A stretch of DNA of 20,977 nucleotides from JBBQYA01 sp038209155. Its GTDB lineage: Bacteria; Bacteroidota; Bacteroidia; Sphingobacteriales; Sphingobacteriaceae. The stretch lies in the NCBI GenBank assembly GCA_038209155.1, contig JBBQYA010000051.1, positions 1 through 20,977 on the forward strand. Direction: 5' to 3'. This document shows, piece after piece, positions 13,173 to 20,977 of this stretch (within the stretch, counting starts at the first letter, position 1; each line of letters starts with the position of its first letter). A program made the translations under genes and the position numbers. The notes under the pieces are model-generated. The model searched no databases. It was not told the DNA's origin and saw only the letters and a list, made by a program, of their open reading frames with translations.

Positions 13173-14378
13173 ATGTTGAACAAAATTGAAGAGGCTATCG
13201 CCGAAATACAGGCTGGTAAAATAATAATCGTAGTAGATGATGAGGATAGAGAGAATGAAGGTGATTTTTTGACTGCTGCCAGAAATGCTACTCCAGAAGT
13301 TATCAATTTTATGGCTACATATGGACGAGGACTCATCTGCACACCGTTGGACGAAAAGAGCTGTGATGATTTAAAATTAGATTTAATGGTAGGCAGAAAT
13401 ACTGCTTCGCACGAAACAAATTTTACAGTATCGATAGATTTAATCGGACATGGATGCACTACTGGAATATCTGCATCTGATAGAAGTAAAACTGTTTTAG
13501 CATTATTAGATCCCAATATAAAACCTGAAGATTTTGGTAGGCCAGGACATATTTTTCCGTTGAGGGGAAAAGCAGGAGGAGTACTTAGGCGTGCAGGACA
13601 TACCGAAGCCGCGATTGACTTATCAAAAATTGCAGGGTTTGAGCCAGCAGGTTTGATCGTTGAAATCATGAATGATGATGGAAGTATGGCCAGATTGCCA
13701 GAACTTTTGAAAATAGCTGAACGCTTTCAATTAAAAATAATTTCTATTAAGGATTTAATCGCTTACCGGCTTAAAAATGAATCCTTAATAAAAGAAGAGG
13801 TAGAGGTAAATTTGCCTACGGATTATGGAAATTTTCATTTAAAAGCCTTTACCCAAATAAATTCTGGCGAATTACATTTAGCGTTGATAAAAGGCACTTG
13901 GGATTTAGAAGAAGAAATTATGGTTCGTGTTCATTCTTCATGTGTAACGGGAGATATATTTGGATCTTGCAGATGTGATTGTGGAGGTCAACTTCATAAT
14001 GCCATGCAAATGATTGAAAATGAGGGTAAGGGAGTGGTTTTGTACATGAATCAAGAAGGACGAGGAATTGGTTTGATCAATAAACTAAAAGCGTATAATC
14101 TTCAAGAGCAAGGTATGGATACTGTGGAAGCTAATATAGAATTAGGTTTCAAAGCAGATGAGCGAGATTACGGAGTGGGAGCTCAAATACTTCGTCGCTT
14201 AGGAATTTCTAAAATGAAATTATTAACCAACAATCCAACAAAACGAGCAGGAATTGTGGGCTATGGATTGGAAGTTACAGAAAATATAGCCATTGAAGTT
14301 TCGTCTAATAAACACAATGAAGCTTATTTAATTGCTAAACGTGATAAAATGGGTCACACTATTTTGGATAAAAAGTAA
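13173..14378 (+). CDS. ribBA: Bifunctional riboflavin enzyme: DHBP synthase / GTP cyclohydrolase II
   Basis: A 401-residue fusion that supplies both starting units for riboflavin. Residues 1-200 are 3,4-dihydroxy-2-butanone-4-phosphate synthase (RibB): the acidic metal and substrate loop DDEDRENEGD (22-31) and HTEAAIDLSKIAG (143-155). Residues about 208-401 are GTP cyclohydrolase II (RibA): zinc cysteines C257, C268 and C270 in the CVTGD...CRCDCG block, EGRGIGL (295-301) and the LLTNNPTK segment. All key residues seem present, so both activities are likely. Length matches the usual fusion. The gene starts one base after the glycosyltransferase stop and abuts tamB at its end without a single spare base. 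No FMN riboswitch is visible, as expected inside an operon. Confidence 0.96.
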   Translation: MLNKIEEAIAEIQAGKIIIVVDDEDRENEGDFLTAARNATPEVINFMATYGRGLICTPLDEKSCDDLKLDLMVGRNTASHETNFTVSIDLIGHGCTTGISASDRSKTVLALLDPNIKPEDFGRPGHIFPLRGKAGGVLRRAGHTEAAIDLSKIAGFEPAGLIVEIMNDDGSMARLPELLKIAERFQLKIISIKDLIAYRLKNESLIKEEVEVNLPTDYGNFHLKAFTQINSGELHLALIKGTWDLEEEIMVRVHSSCVTGDIFGSCRCDCGGQLHNAMQMIENEGKGVVLYMNQEGRGIGLINKLKAYNLQEQGMDTVEANIELGFKADERDYGVGAQILRRLGISKMKLLTNNPTKRAGIVGYGLEVTENIAIEVSSNKHNEAYLIAKRDKMGHTILDKK

Positions 14379-17300
14379 TTATGGCTTTTTTCTTCTAAAA
14401 AGTTTAATCCAAAGCTCTTTAAAACTATCAAAATCTTCGCGATAGTTTAAACCAACTCCTTGAACATTTTGATTGTTTTGTGTACTTCCAGAAACTCCAA
14501 TACTTGGTGGTCTGTTAAATGCTTTAGCTCTAATGCTACCGGGCTTATTTAATTTTCCTTCCACACTTACGTCTCCAGTTAATCCAGGATTTTGCTGAAC
14601 AATCCCTTGGTTGTTCGTATTGTTAGCATTAACGACATTACCATTGATGGTTACACGATCATTTAAAATTCTTAATGTGCCACCCACACCAGCGGTAGAA
14701 CTTATGTTGACATCGAGACCTTCGTACAATAATTGAGATGCCCAATTAGAAAATTGATTGGATAGCAATTCATTTACTGCACTTGCCCCGCTTGAGGCGT
14801 TTAATAAATTTCCACCTGCAAATCGACCAAAAACTAATAAACTAAAAACTTCTTTATTTACATTGTCTGGACTAGATAAATACCCAGCAAATTCGCTTTC
14901 ATATTTTCTATTGTCGGGGAATTCTAAACTAAAGGTAATATCGGGTTTAAATAAAGAATTTCTCATTTCAAGTTTACAAGAAACAGGAATTCGCTGCAAT
15001 CTTTCTGCTGTTTTTGTTGTATCCGAAGGATTGTTTGCAAGGTACAAATCATTTATTTGAGCACGTAAATTATAGGTAGCTTCCAAATTTACTTTTGCTT
15101 CATAAGGACTACCATCCCATCTAATAGTGCCTCCACGGTCTACTTTAAATCTTTTATTAATCAAATTCTGTAGAGTAAAAAGATAATCTCCTTGGCTAAT
15201 GGTGTATAAACCATACATATCAAAATCTCCTAAAGAATTAATCACCATTCTTAAATCTCCGTTTCCTCTGCCTTTAATAATATCTCCGGAAACTTCATCA
15301 AAAATTAATTGAACTTCAGCATCTTCTGTCACATTTAAATCAAAATTCATGGTAAGCCCATTTAAATTTAATTTCTTAGTTTCAATAATTTTTAGCGTGT
15401 CATTTTTTATGAAATTGATAAAGTTTTGTTGGCCAACCGTATTTTCATCAGATAATGGAATAAAAAATTGCGTGCCTCTATTTGTGCTGGCAGTTATGTC
15501 AATTTTCATATCATCCACAGGACCTTTGAATTTAAAATTACCCGTTGCAAATGCTTTTCCATAATACAATTTATTATCTCTAGCATTAGTATTTAGGCAT
15601 AAAAATTTATCAGCTTGTATGGAAATATCAAACACAGGTTTGTTAAGTTGGGTGAGTCGGATGTTTCCATTTGCAAGACCTTTATTTCCATTTGGGTCAA
15701 AAAGTACAAGATTATCTATTTCTATTATATCATTTTTAAAATAGATTGTTTTGCTAAATCGAATGGGTGTTTTTAAATAATTTACGGTAATACCTGCATC
15801 CATAAAATCTATATATCCAGACAAATCAGGATCTTTAAATGTTCCTTTTAAATAAATTTGAGCGCTGGCTTTGCCTTTCACATTGGAAACTAATTTTCTA
15901 ATAAATGGCTCAACTAATAATAAATCGGTTTCTCTGAAAACAATGGAAACATCTAAGTTTTCATTGGATCGTTCTGGATAAATATTGCCCGCAAGAGAAA
16001 CAGTTTTCATTAAATTATTTTCAATATTGGCATCAAAAGAAATTGTTTTTAATTCAGAACTATAACCTGTATTTGCGGATACATTTCCAATTAATGTTCC
16101 ATTATAAATCAAATCATTAATGCTTGTGTTTGAACTCGCACGTGGTGATTTGAAGGCAGATAATATATTGAATGAACTATTGATAACTCCACTTATTTGA
16201 GGTTTAAAATTTGGATAAAATTGTTTAATGGTAATAATATCTAAATCTTTTATTATTAATATGGCTTTATCTTTTTCTGAACTGGATAAGATTCCATCTA
16301 ACAAAATTTCTTGTTTACTATTTGATAAACCGAAACCTTTAATATTTAATTTATTTTCCTTAAAAACGATTGTACTTTGAGATTTTAGATCCCAAATCTG
16401 ATTATTTAAGGTTAATTCAGAAGGAAGGACTTCAATATAAATACTATCTGATTTGAAATTTGCATTTCCGTTTAAGTCCAATAAATTTAATCGATTGTTG
16501 TTGGCAAGCTTAATATTGAATCGTAAGCTATCATTCTGAATTAAATTGGATGCTATAACATCATTAAAAACCAAAGATTTATTTATTTCTGCTTTGTCTG
16601 AGGCAATGTTGAATGCAAATGCAGATTCTGTAGTTTCACCATCAACAATCACATTGGTGAATTTTGTTTTTGCATAAATTACTTCCTTGAAAAACCCTGA
16701 AATATCCATCGAGCTCTTCAAAGAATTATAATCGCCCTGAAGAGTTCCTTCATTAGAAATGGATAATAAAGGCAGAAAAATACTGGTGATAGGTTTAATG
16801 TCTTTTACATTTAAATTAAAATTAAATATCTGTGGCTGAACATTGTTTTTTACATTCCAATTATAAGATGGAAGGTATTTTGCCAATATATTTTTTAGTG
16901 ATGGAATTAATGTTTTAAATTCTATTTGTCCAGTAACTTCTGCATCTGCGAGGTCTGATTGTAAAACTAAACGTTTGTTAATTCCTGTATTAGAAGCAAA
17001 TAAGGAGATGTTCCCAATATCAAAAGTTTCATTTTTGTATATTAAATTGGTTTCTGCAAGTCTCATAGTTCCTTGCAAATCATTAATATTTTTGCCAGAA
17101 AAATTCATTTCCATTTTTGCTACAACAGATAAACTATCTTTATAAAGATTTAAAGATTTCAGATTTAATTTTCTTACGTCACTTTTAAAGGCAAATATTG
17201 GATTATCATTATTAAAATCAATTGTGCCATCAAAATCTAAATCCGCATTCCTGTCGTTTAAATTTATATTTCCAGAAAATAGTTTTTTATTTAAATTACC

Positions 17301-18713
17301 TTCTAATTTTATTCCCTTATATCGATATCCATTTAAATCTATATAATCTATTAGAACATTTAACTCTTCATCTAGCGTTCCCATTTTAAAACCTTTTCCT
17401 TTTAATTTAGCTCTCAAAGACAGTTTTCCTAAAAGCGGACTATTATTACTTAATTTTCCAATATCGAAATCAATCGCTCTTAAATTTCCGCTGTAGGATG
17501 GAATTTTCTTTTCGTCAAACTTTACATTTAAATCAGAAATAAGAGTTCCTAGAGCAGTTTTAATTTTTCCATTTGCTACAAAATCACTTAGAAATCCTGT
17601 AAAATTTCCAGTAAATGAAATAGTGCCTAATTTAGAAATTTCTGTTGGCAGAAGCCTTTTTTGTGTTTCAGTGTTTAAGCTTCCGATTATTTTATCTAAA
17701 TCTATTTTATTAGTTTTAAATTCTTTAAAACGTAAATCAAGATAAGTTTCTTTTAAATTGGGCAATCCATCTATCGAATAGTTTCCATTCAGAATGGTAT
17801 TATTTCCAGCTTTTATTTCTAAATTTTTTGCCTCTAAATTATTTACATAACCGCTTAATTGTCCATTTGCTCTTATACTTAAAGCAACGTTTTTTAATTG
17901 TGGAGCAAAATAATTTAAGTCTGTCGCAGAAATTAATGACTTTTCTAAATCAGCTTTAAAAAAGACAGAAGAATTGAACCGATCAAAATCGGAAAAGTTC
18001 TCGAACGAAAATTTTACGTATTTCTTTAGATGACTTTGTGGCGTTGTGATATCCAAATTCAATAATTCAAATTCTTTTGGACTAATGGTTAAATCTCCTT
18101 TAAATGAATTTAAAACAAATCCACTTTTTTCTATAAAAGCTATTTTGTTGATCTTGCTGGTAAATTTCTTATCTTTAAATTCTAAATCTATTAAATCGAT
18201 ACTTAAATTTTGAATCCCTAAATCTTTAAAATTTATGGCTTTCATAGATTTTAAATTTCGATCATCATTATAATTGAAAGTAATGTTGTTTAACTTAACA
18301 CTGTTGATACTGATATCGAATGCTTTCTGTTTTGGTCTTAAACTGTCTGGTTTTCCAGCAAAATAATCAACCAGAAATTGCAAGTTAGTTGTTCTGTTTT
18401 TTTCATATCTCCTAAATTTAAAAACACCTGAATCTAGGTTTAGATTATTGATATTTATTTTTTTATTTTTATAAGAGAGTGAATTTAAATCGACAGAAAA
18501 ACTATTAATAAAAAACAAAGTGTCTTTATTTCTATCTTCAACATATAAACCTTCAAGCTCAATAGATTTAATAAATTGAATATTTATATGATCTATTTTA
18601 ACAACTGTTTGCAATTCATCCGAAAGGAATCCAGTTACTTTTTTGATAGCCCAGTTTTGAACCGTGGAAGTTTGAATAAGCAAGGAAACTATTCCGATGC
18701 TTAACAAAAGCAA
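14379..18713 (-). CDS. tamB: TamB-family translocation/assembly module protein
   Basis: A protein of at least 1444 residues with an N-terminal membrane anchor, a very long stretch of repeated amphipathic strands (AsmA/TamB type beta-groove) and a conserved C-terminal domain. That domain (about 1000-1444) shows LKTPIRFSKTIYFKNDIIEIDNL, GDYLFTLQNLINKRFKVDRGGTIRWDGSPYEAKVNLEA and the terminal YREDFDSFKELW. TamB proteins bridge inner and outer membranes; they take part in outer-membrane protein assembly and lipid transport. The start is uncertain: TTG 18713 is the first usual start codon, but the frame is open for 17 more codons to a stop at 18765, and these encode a basic-plus-hydrophobic lead (KFIKLLLK) typical of the family's anchor. 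An ATT start near 18752 is possible. Confidence 0.9.
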   Translation of the reverse strand: MLLLSIGIVSLLIQTSTVQNWAIKKVTGFLSDELQTVVKIDHINIQFIKSIELEGLYVEDRNKDTLFFINSFSVDLNSLSYKNKKININNLNLDSGVFKFRRYEKNRTTNLQFLVDYFAGKPDSLRPKQKAFDISINSVKLNNITFNYNDDRNLKSMKAINFKDLGIQNLSIDLIDLEFKDKKFTSKINKIAFIEKSGFVLNSFKGDLTISPKEFELLNLDITTPQSHLKKYVKFSFENFSDFDRFNSSVFFKADLEKSLISATDLNYFAPQLKNVALSIRANGQLSGYVNNLEAKNLEIKAGNNTILNGNYSIDGLPNLKETYLDLRFKEFKTNKIDLDKIIGSLNTETQKRLLPTEISKLGTISFTGNFTGFLSDFVANGKIKTALGTLISDLNVKFDEKKIPSYSGNLRAIDFDIGKLSNNSPLLGKLSLRAKLKGKGFKMGTLDEELNVLIDYIDLNGYRYKGIKLEGNLNKKLFSGNINLNDRNADLDFDGTIDFNNDNPIFAFKSDVRKLNLKSLNLYKDSLSVVAKMEMNFSGKNINDLQGTMRLAETNLIYKNETFDIGNISLFASNTGINKRLVLQSDLADAEVTGQIEFKTLIPSLKNILAKYLPSYNWNVKNNVQPQIFNFNLNVKDIKPITSIFLPLLSISNEGTLQGDYNSLKSSMDISGFFKEVIYAKTKFTNVIVDGETTESAFAFNIASDKAEINKSLVFNDVIASNLIQNDSLRFNIKLANNNRLNLLDLNGNANFKSDSIYIEVLPSELTLNNQIWDLKSQSTIVFKENKLNIKGFGLSNSKQEILLDGILSSSEKDKAILIIKDLDIITIKQFYPNFKPQISGVINSSFNILSAFKSPRASSNTSINDLIYNGTLIGNVSANTGYSSELKTISFDANIENNLMKTVSLAGNIYPERSNENLDVSIVFRETDLLLVEPFIRKLVSNVKGKASAQIYLKGTFKDPDLSGYIDFMDAGITVNYLKTPIRFSKTIYFKNDIIEIDNLVLFDPNGNKGLANGNIRLTQLNKPVFDISIQADKFLCLNTNARDNKLYYGKAFATGNFKFKGPVDDMKIDITASTNRGTQFFIPLSDENTVGQQNFINFIKNDTLKIIETKKLNLNGLTMNFDLNVTEDAEVQLIFDEVSGDIIKGRGNGDLRMVINSLGDFDMYGLYTISQGDYLFTLQNLINKRFKVDRGGTIRWDGSPYEAKVNLEATYNLRAQINDLYLANNPSDTTKTAERLQRIPVSCKLEMRNSLFKPDITFSLEFPDNRKYESEFAGYLSSPDNVNKEVFSLLVFGRFAGGNLLNASSGASAVNELLSNQFSNWASQLLYEGLDVNISSTAGVGGTLRILNDRVTINGNVVNANNTNNQGIVQQNPGLTGDVSVEGKLNKPGSIRAKAFNRPPSIGVSGSTQNNQNVQGVGLNYREDFDSFKELWIKLFRRKKP

Positions 18714-18780
18714 AAGAATAAGACCTAGAGATATTTTAAGAAGTAATTTAATAAATTTATCGTTTTAACAATTAAGTGTA

Positions 18781-19791
18781 ATGGCAATCATATTAGGTAT
18801 AGAATCATCCTGCGACGAAACTTCAGCTTCAATTTGCGTTGATGGCAATATACGTTCCAATGTAATAGCCACCCAACAAATACATGAAAACTATGGAGGT
18901 GTGATTCCTGAAATTGCATCTAGAATGCATCAGGCAAACATAATTCCAGTAGTAGCCACAGCTTTACTTAACGCGAAAATAGATAAAAATAGCATTGATG
19001 CGATTGCTTTTACTCGTGGTCCAGGTTTATTAGGTGCATTATTAGTTGGAACTTCTTTCGCTAAGTCTATGGCAATGGCTCTAGATATTCCAATTATTGA
19101 AGTAAACCACATGCAAGCACATATTTTAGCTCATTTTATTAGTAAAGATGGAATTAAAAATCCAACATTTCCTTTCTTATGCTTAACAGTTTCTGGTGGT
19201 CATACTCAAATAGTTTTGGTATCTGATTATTTCAAGATGCAGATTTTAGGTCAAACTACGGATGATGCTGCCGGAGAAGCTTTTGATAAAACTGCAAAAT
19301 TGTTAGGCTTGCCTTATCCAGGTGGTCCATTAATTGATAAATATGCCAAAGAAGGAAATCCGAATGCCTTTCAGTTTACAGAACCTCAAATTCCAGGTTT
19401 AGATTTCAGTTTCAGCGGATTGAAAACTCAAATCATGTATTTTATTAAAAACAATATCGCAAAAGATCCAAATTTTATCGAGAAAAACTTGGCAGATATT
19501 TGTGCTTCTGTTCAACAGAGAATCATTAGTATTTTGATAAATAAAGTAGAAAAAGCAAGTATACAAACAGGAATCAAGCAAATTGCTATCGCTGGTGGGG
19601 TTTCTGCAAATTCAGGTTTAAGGAATGCTTTACTAGAAAAGGAAAAAAATAATGGTTGGGAAGTATTTATTCCACCATTTGAATACTGCACTGATAATGC
19701 TGCAATGATAGCAATCTCAGGGTATCATAAATTTTTGAAATCTGATTTTGCCTCTCAAGATTTAACGCCGCTGCCCCGTTATCTTTTTTGA
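18781..19791 (+). CDS. tsaD: tRNA threonylcarbamoyladenosine transferase subunit TsaD
   Basis: A 336-residue enzyme of the Kae1/YgjD family. With TsaB and TsaE it transfers the threonylcarbamoyl group to A37 of tRNAs reading ANN codons. It has the ASKHA fold: ILGIESSCDETS (4-15), metal-binding H110 and H114 in NHMQAH, SGGHTQI (138-144), FDKTAKLLGLPYPGG (168-182), the AGGVSANSGLR block (271-281) and the third metal ligand D305 in TDNAAMI. Length and all key residues are normal. The gene is divergent from tamB with 67 bp or less between them, so both promoters must lie within or near that space. Confidence 0.97.
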   Translation: MAIILGIESSCDETSASICVDGNIRSNVIATQQIHENYGGVIPEIASRMHQANIIPVVATALLNAKIDKNSIDAIAFTRGPGLLGALLVGTSFAKSMAMALDIPIIEVNHMQAHILAHFISKDGIKNPTFPFLCLTVSGGHTQIVLVSDYFKMQILGQTTDDAAGEAFDKTAKLLGLPYPGGPLIDKYAKEGNPNAFQFTEPQIPGLDFSFSGLKTQIMYFIKNNIAKDPNFIEKNLADICASVQQRIISILINKVEKASIQTGIKQIAIAGGVSANSGLRNALLEKEKNNGWEVFIPPFEYCTDNAAMIAISGYHKFLKSDFASQDLTPLPRYLF

Positions 19792-19815
19792 AAAAAGAGA
19801 TAAAATGCTTTTAAA

Positions 19816-19838
19816 TATAAAAAGGGCCGAAGCCCTTT
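19816..19838 (-). terminator. recA terminator with UUCG loop
   Basis: Read on the minus strand, AAAGGGC pairs with GCCCTTT around a TTCG tetraloop and continues into a T run (TTTTTAT). It starts four bases after the recA stop codon. On the + strand there is no T run, so tsaD has no obvious terminator of its own. Confidence 0.85.
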
Positions 19839-19842
19839 GCAT

Positions 19843-20844
19843 TTAATTTACCTTACCGCTCACTTTATCTTTTATTTTATTTTCCAATTCTTCTGCCAAT
19901 TCCGGATTGTCTTTCAACAATTGTTTTACACCATCTCTACCTTGACCTAATTTGGTATCGCCATAACTAAACCAAGACCCAGCTTTTTTAATGATCTCAT
20001 ATTCAACACCAAGATCTACTATTTCACCAGTTTTAGAAATTCCTTCTCCATACATAATATCAAATTCTGCTAATCTAAACGGTGGCGCTACTTTGTTTTT
20101 TACAATTTTCACTTTTACTCTATTTCCTGTCACCTCATCTGAATCTTTAATTTGACCAGTTCTTCTGATATCCAAGCGAACTGAGGCATAAAACTTTAGT
20201 GCATTTCCTCCAGTTGTAGTTTCAGGATTTCCAAACATTACTCCAATTTTTTCTCTCAATTGATTGATGAAAATACAGCAACATCCTGTTTTACTTATCG
20301 TTCCTGTTAGTTTTCTCAGCGCTTGAGACATTAATCTTGCATGCAATCCCATTTTAGAATCACCCATTTCTCCTTCTATCTCACTTTTAGGAACCAAGGC
20401 TGCCACCGAGTCTATCACAATAATATCTATAGCTCCACTTCTGATCAAATTATCAGCAATTTCTAAAGCTTGCTCACCATTGTCAGGTTGAGAAATCAAA
20501 AGATTTTCTACATCCACTCCTAAATTTCTTGCATAGGCTTTATCAAATGCATGTTCAGCATCAATAAAAGCGGCAATTCCTCCTTTTTTTTGCGATTCCG
20601 CAATAGCATGAATGGCTAAAGTTGTTTTTCCAGATGATTCTGGTCCGTATATTTCTATCACTCTTCCTTTTGGTAAACCACCAATTCCTAAAGCTATATC
20701 TAAACCCAAAGATCCGGTTTGAATAAACTCCATTGCTTCAATCGGCTGGTCGCCAAGCTTCATGATCGTTCCTTTACCGTAGGATTTTTCTAATTTATCG
20801 AGGGTTAATTGTAATGCTTTTAGTTTTTCTGCACTTGCGCTCAT
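19843..20844 (-). CDS. recA: RecA recombinase
   Basis: A 333-residue RecA, the ATP-dependent DNA strand-exchange protein. The N-terminal polymerisation helix (about 4-24) leads into the core: Walker A GPESSGKT (67-74), catalytic E97 in DAEHA, Walker B IIVIDSVAALVP (141-152), loop L1 around 155-165 (EIEGEMGDSKMG), Q195 in NQLREKIGV, and loop L2 NPETTTGGNALKF (206-218). The C-terminal domain ends in a short lysine- and glutamate-rich tail. All motifs are intact. The start ATG at 20844 gives MSASAEKLKAL. No LexA-type SOS box is recognisable in the 133 bases upstream. Confidence 0.98.
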   Translation of the reverse strand: MSASAEKLKALQLTLDKLEKSYGKGTIMKLGDQPIEAMEFIQTGSLGLDIALGIGGLPKGRVIEIYGPESSGKTTLAIHAIAESQKKGGIAAFIDAEHAFDKAYARNLGVDVENLLISQPDNGEQALEIADNLIRSGAIDIIVIDSVAALVPKSEIEGEMGDSKMGLHARLMSQALRKLTGTISKTGCCCIFINQLREKIGVMFGNPETTTGGNALKFYASVRLDIRRTGQIKDSDEVTGNRVKVKIVKNKVAPPFRLAEFDIMYGEGISKTGEIVDLGVEYEIIKKAGSWFSYGDTKLGQGRDGVKQLLKDNPELAEELENKIKDKVSGKVN

Positions 20845-20977
20845 GTTCTTTAAGTTTTTGCTAAAATAATAAATTTGTAGGTTTTTTAGCTATTTAGTTG
20901 ATTTGTTTAGTTGTTTAATAGATATTCTAAATAGCAATTAATTCTTTACTAATTAATTAAATTTAGATTTAATAAGT
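20845..20977. other. Upstream region of recA up to the window edge
   Basis: Very AT-rich. TTTAGTTG occurs twice, 13 bp apart (20893-20900 and 20906-20913). On the minus strand no clear TTG plus TAnnTTTG promoter pair or SOS operator is seen. No gene. Confidence 0.5.

Noticed and set aside
20870..20877. TAAATTTG promoter-like match beside recA
   Set aside because: It points away from recA (on the + strand), has no spaced TTG and is expected by chance in such AT-rich sequence.

Overview
The window looks like a low-GC chromosomal segment of a member of the Bacteroidota. The supporting signs are AT-rich codon use, start codons with little Shine-Dalgarno sequence, a short charged lipoprotein N-terminus after the lipobox cysteine, a LptF-type permease next to a START-like protein, a fused RibBA, and a TamB-family protein divergent from tsaD. 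The 5S rRNA tail resembles Sphingobacteriales/Flavobacteriales sequences as I remember them; I would not go below class level. The left edge falls exactly where a repeated sequence begins inside 5S rRNA, as a draft-assembly contig end would.

Bases 1-1820 are the most unusual part. The 3' part of a 5S rRNA gene with its terminator is followed by three tightly packed genes: a HigB/RelE-type toxin, a HigA/XRE antitoxin with a long C-terminal tail, and a SecB-like protein. This is the layout of a toxin-antitoxin-chaperone (TAC) module. The module is closed by a second, 5'-truncated copy of the same 163-bp 5S tail and terminator (3 differences), so it is bracketed by direct repeats of the end of an rRNA operon.

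Bases 1820-2691 are non-coding and repeat-rich: TTAATGG heptamers, a GT-rich minisatellite, seven 21-bp tandem units, then the first copy of a 250-bp dispersed repeat. Its first 85 bp are identical to a second copy at 6794-7043 and fold on the + strand into a long hairpin with purine-purine internal loops, a candidate structured RNA.

Bases 2692-6554 hold an OmpR-type response regulator and its histidine kinase, then a DM13-domain lipoprotein and an outer-membrane barrel protein. The regulator pair and the lipoprotein gene share a 25-bp upstream element with two TGYGAT half-sites 11 bp apart, which suggests autoregulation and a direct target.

Bases 6555-8602 hold a mostly empty AT-rich stretch with the second RNA-like repeat, a class I methyltransferase and a minus-strand tRNA-Met(CAT). 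Bases 8763-14378 are envelope and metabolism genes on the + strand: START-like protein, LptF/LptG-family permease, two glycosyltransferases and ribBA. Bases 14379-20844 hold the giant tamB-like gene (minus), tsaD (plus) and recA (minus) with its UUCG-loop terminator.
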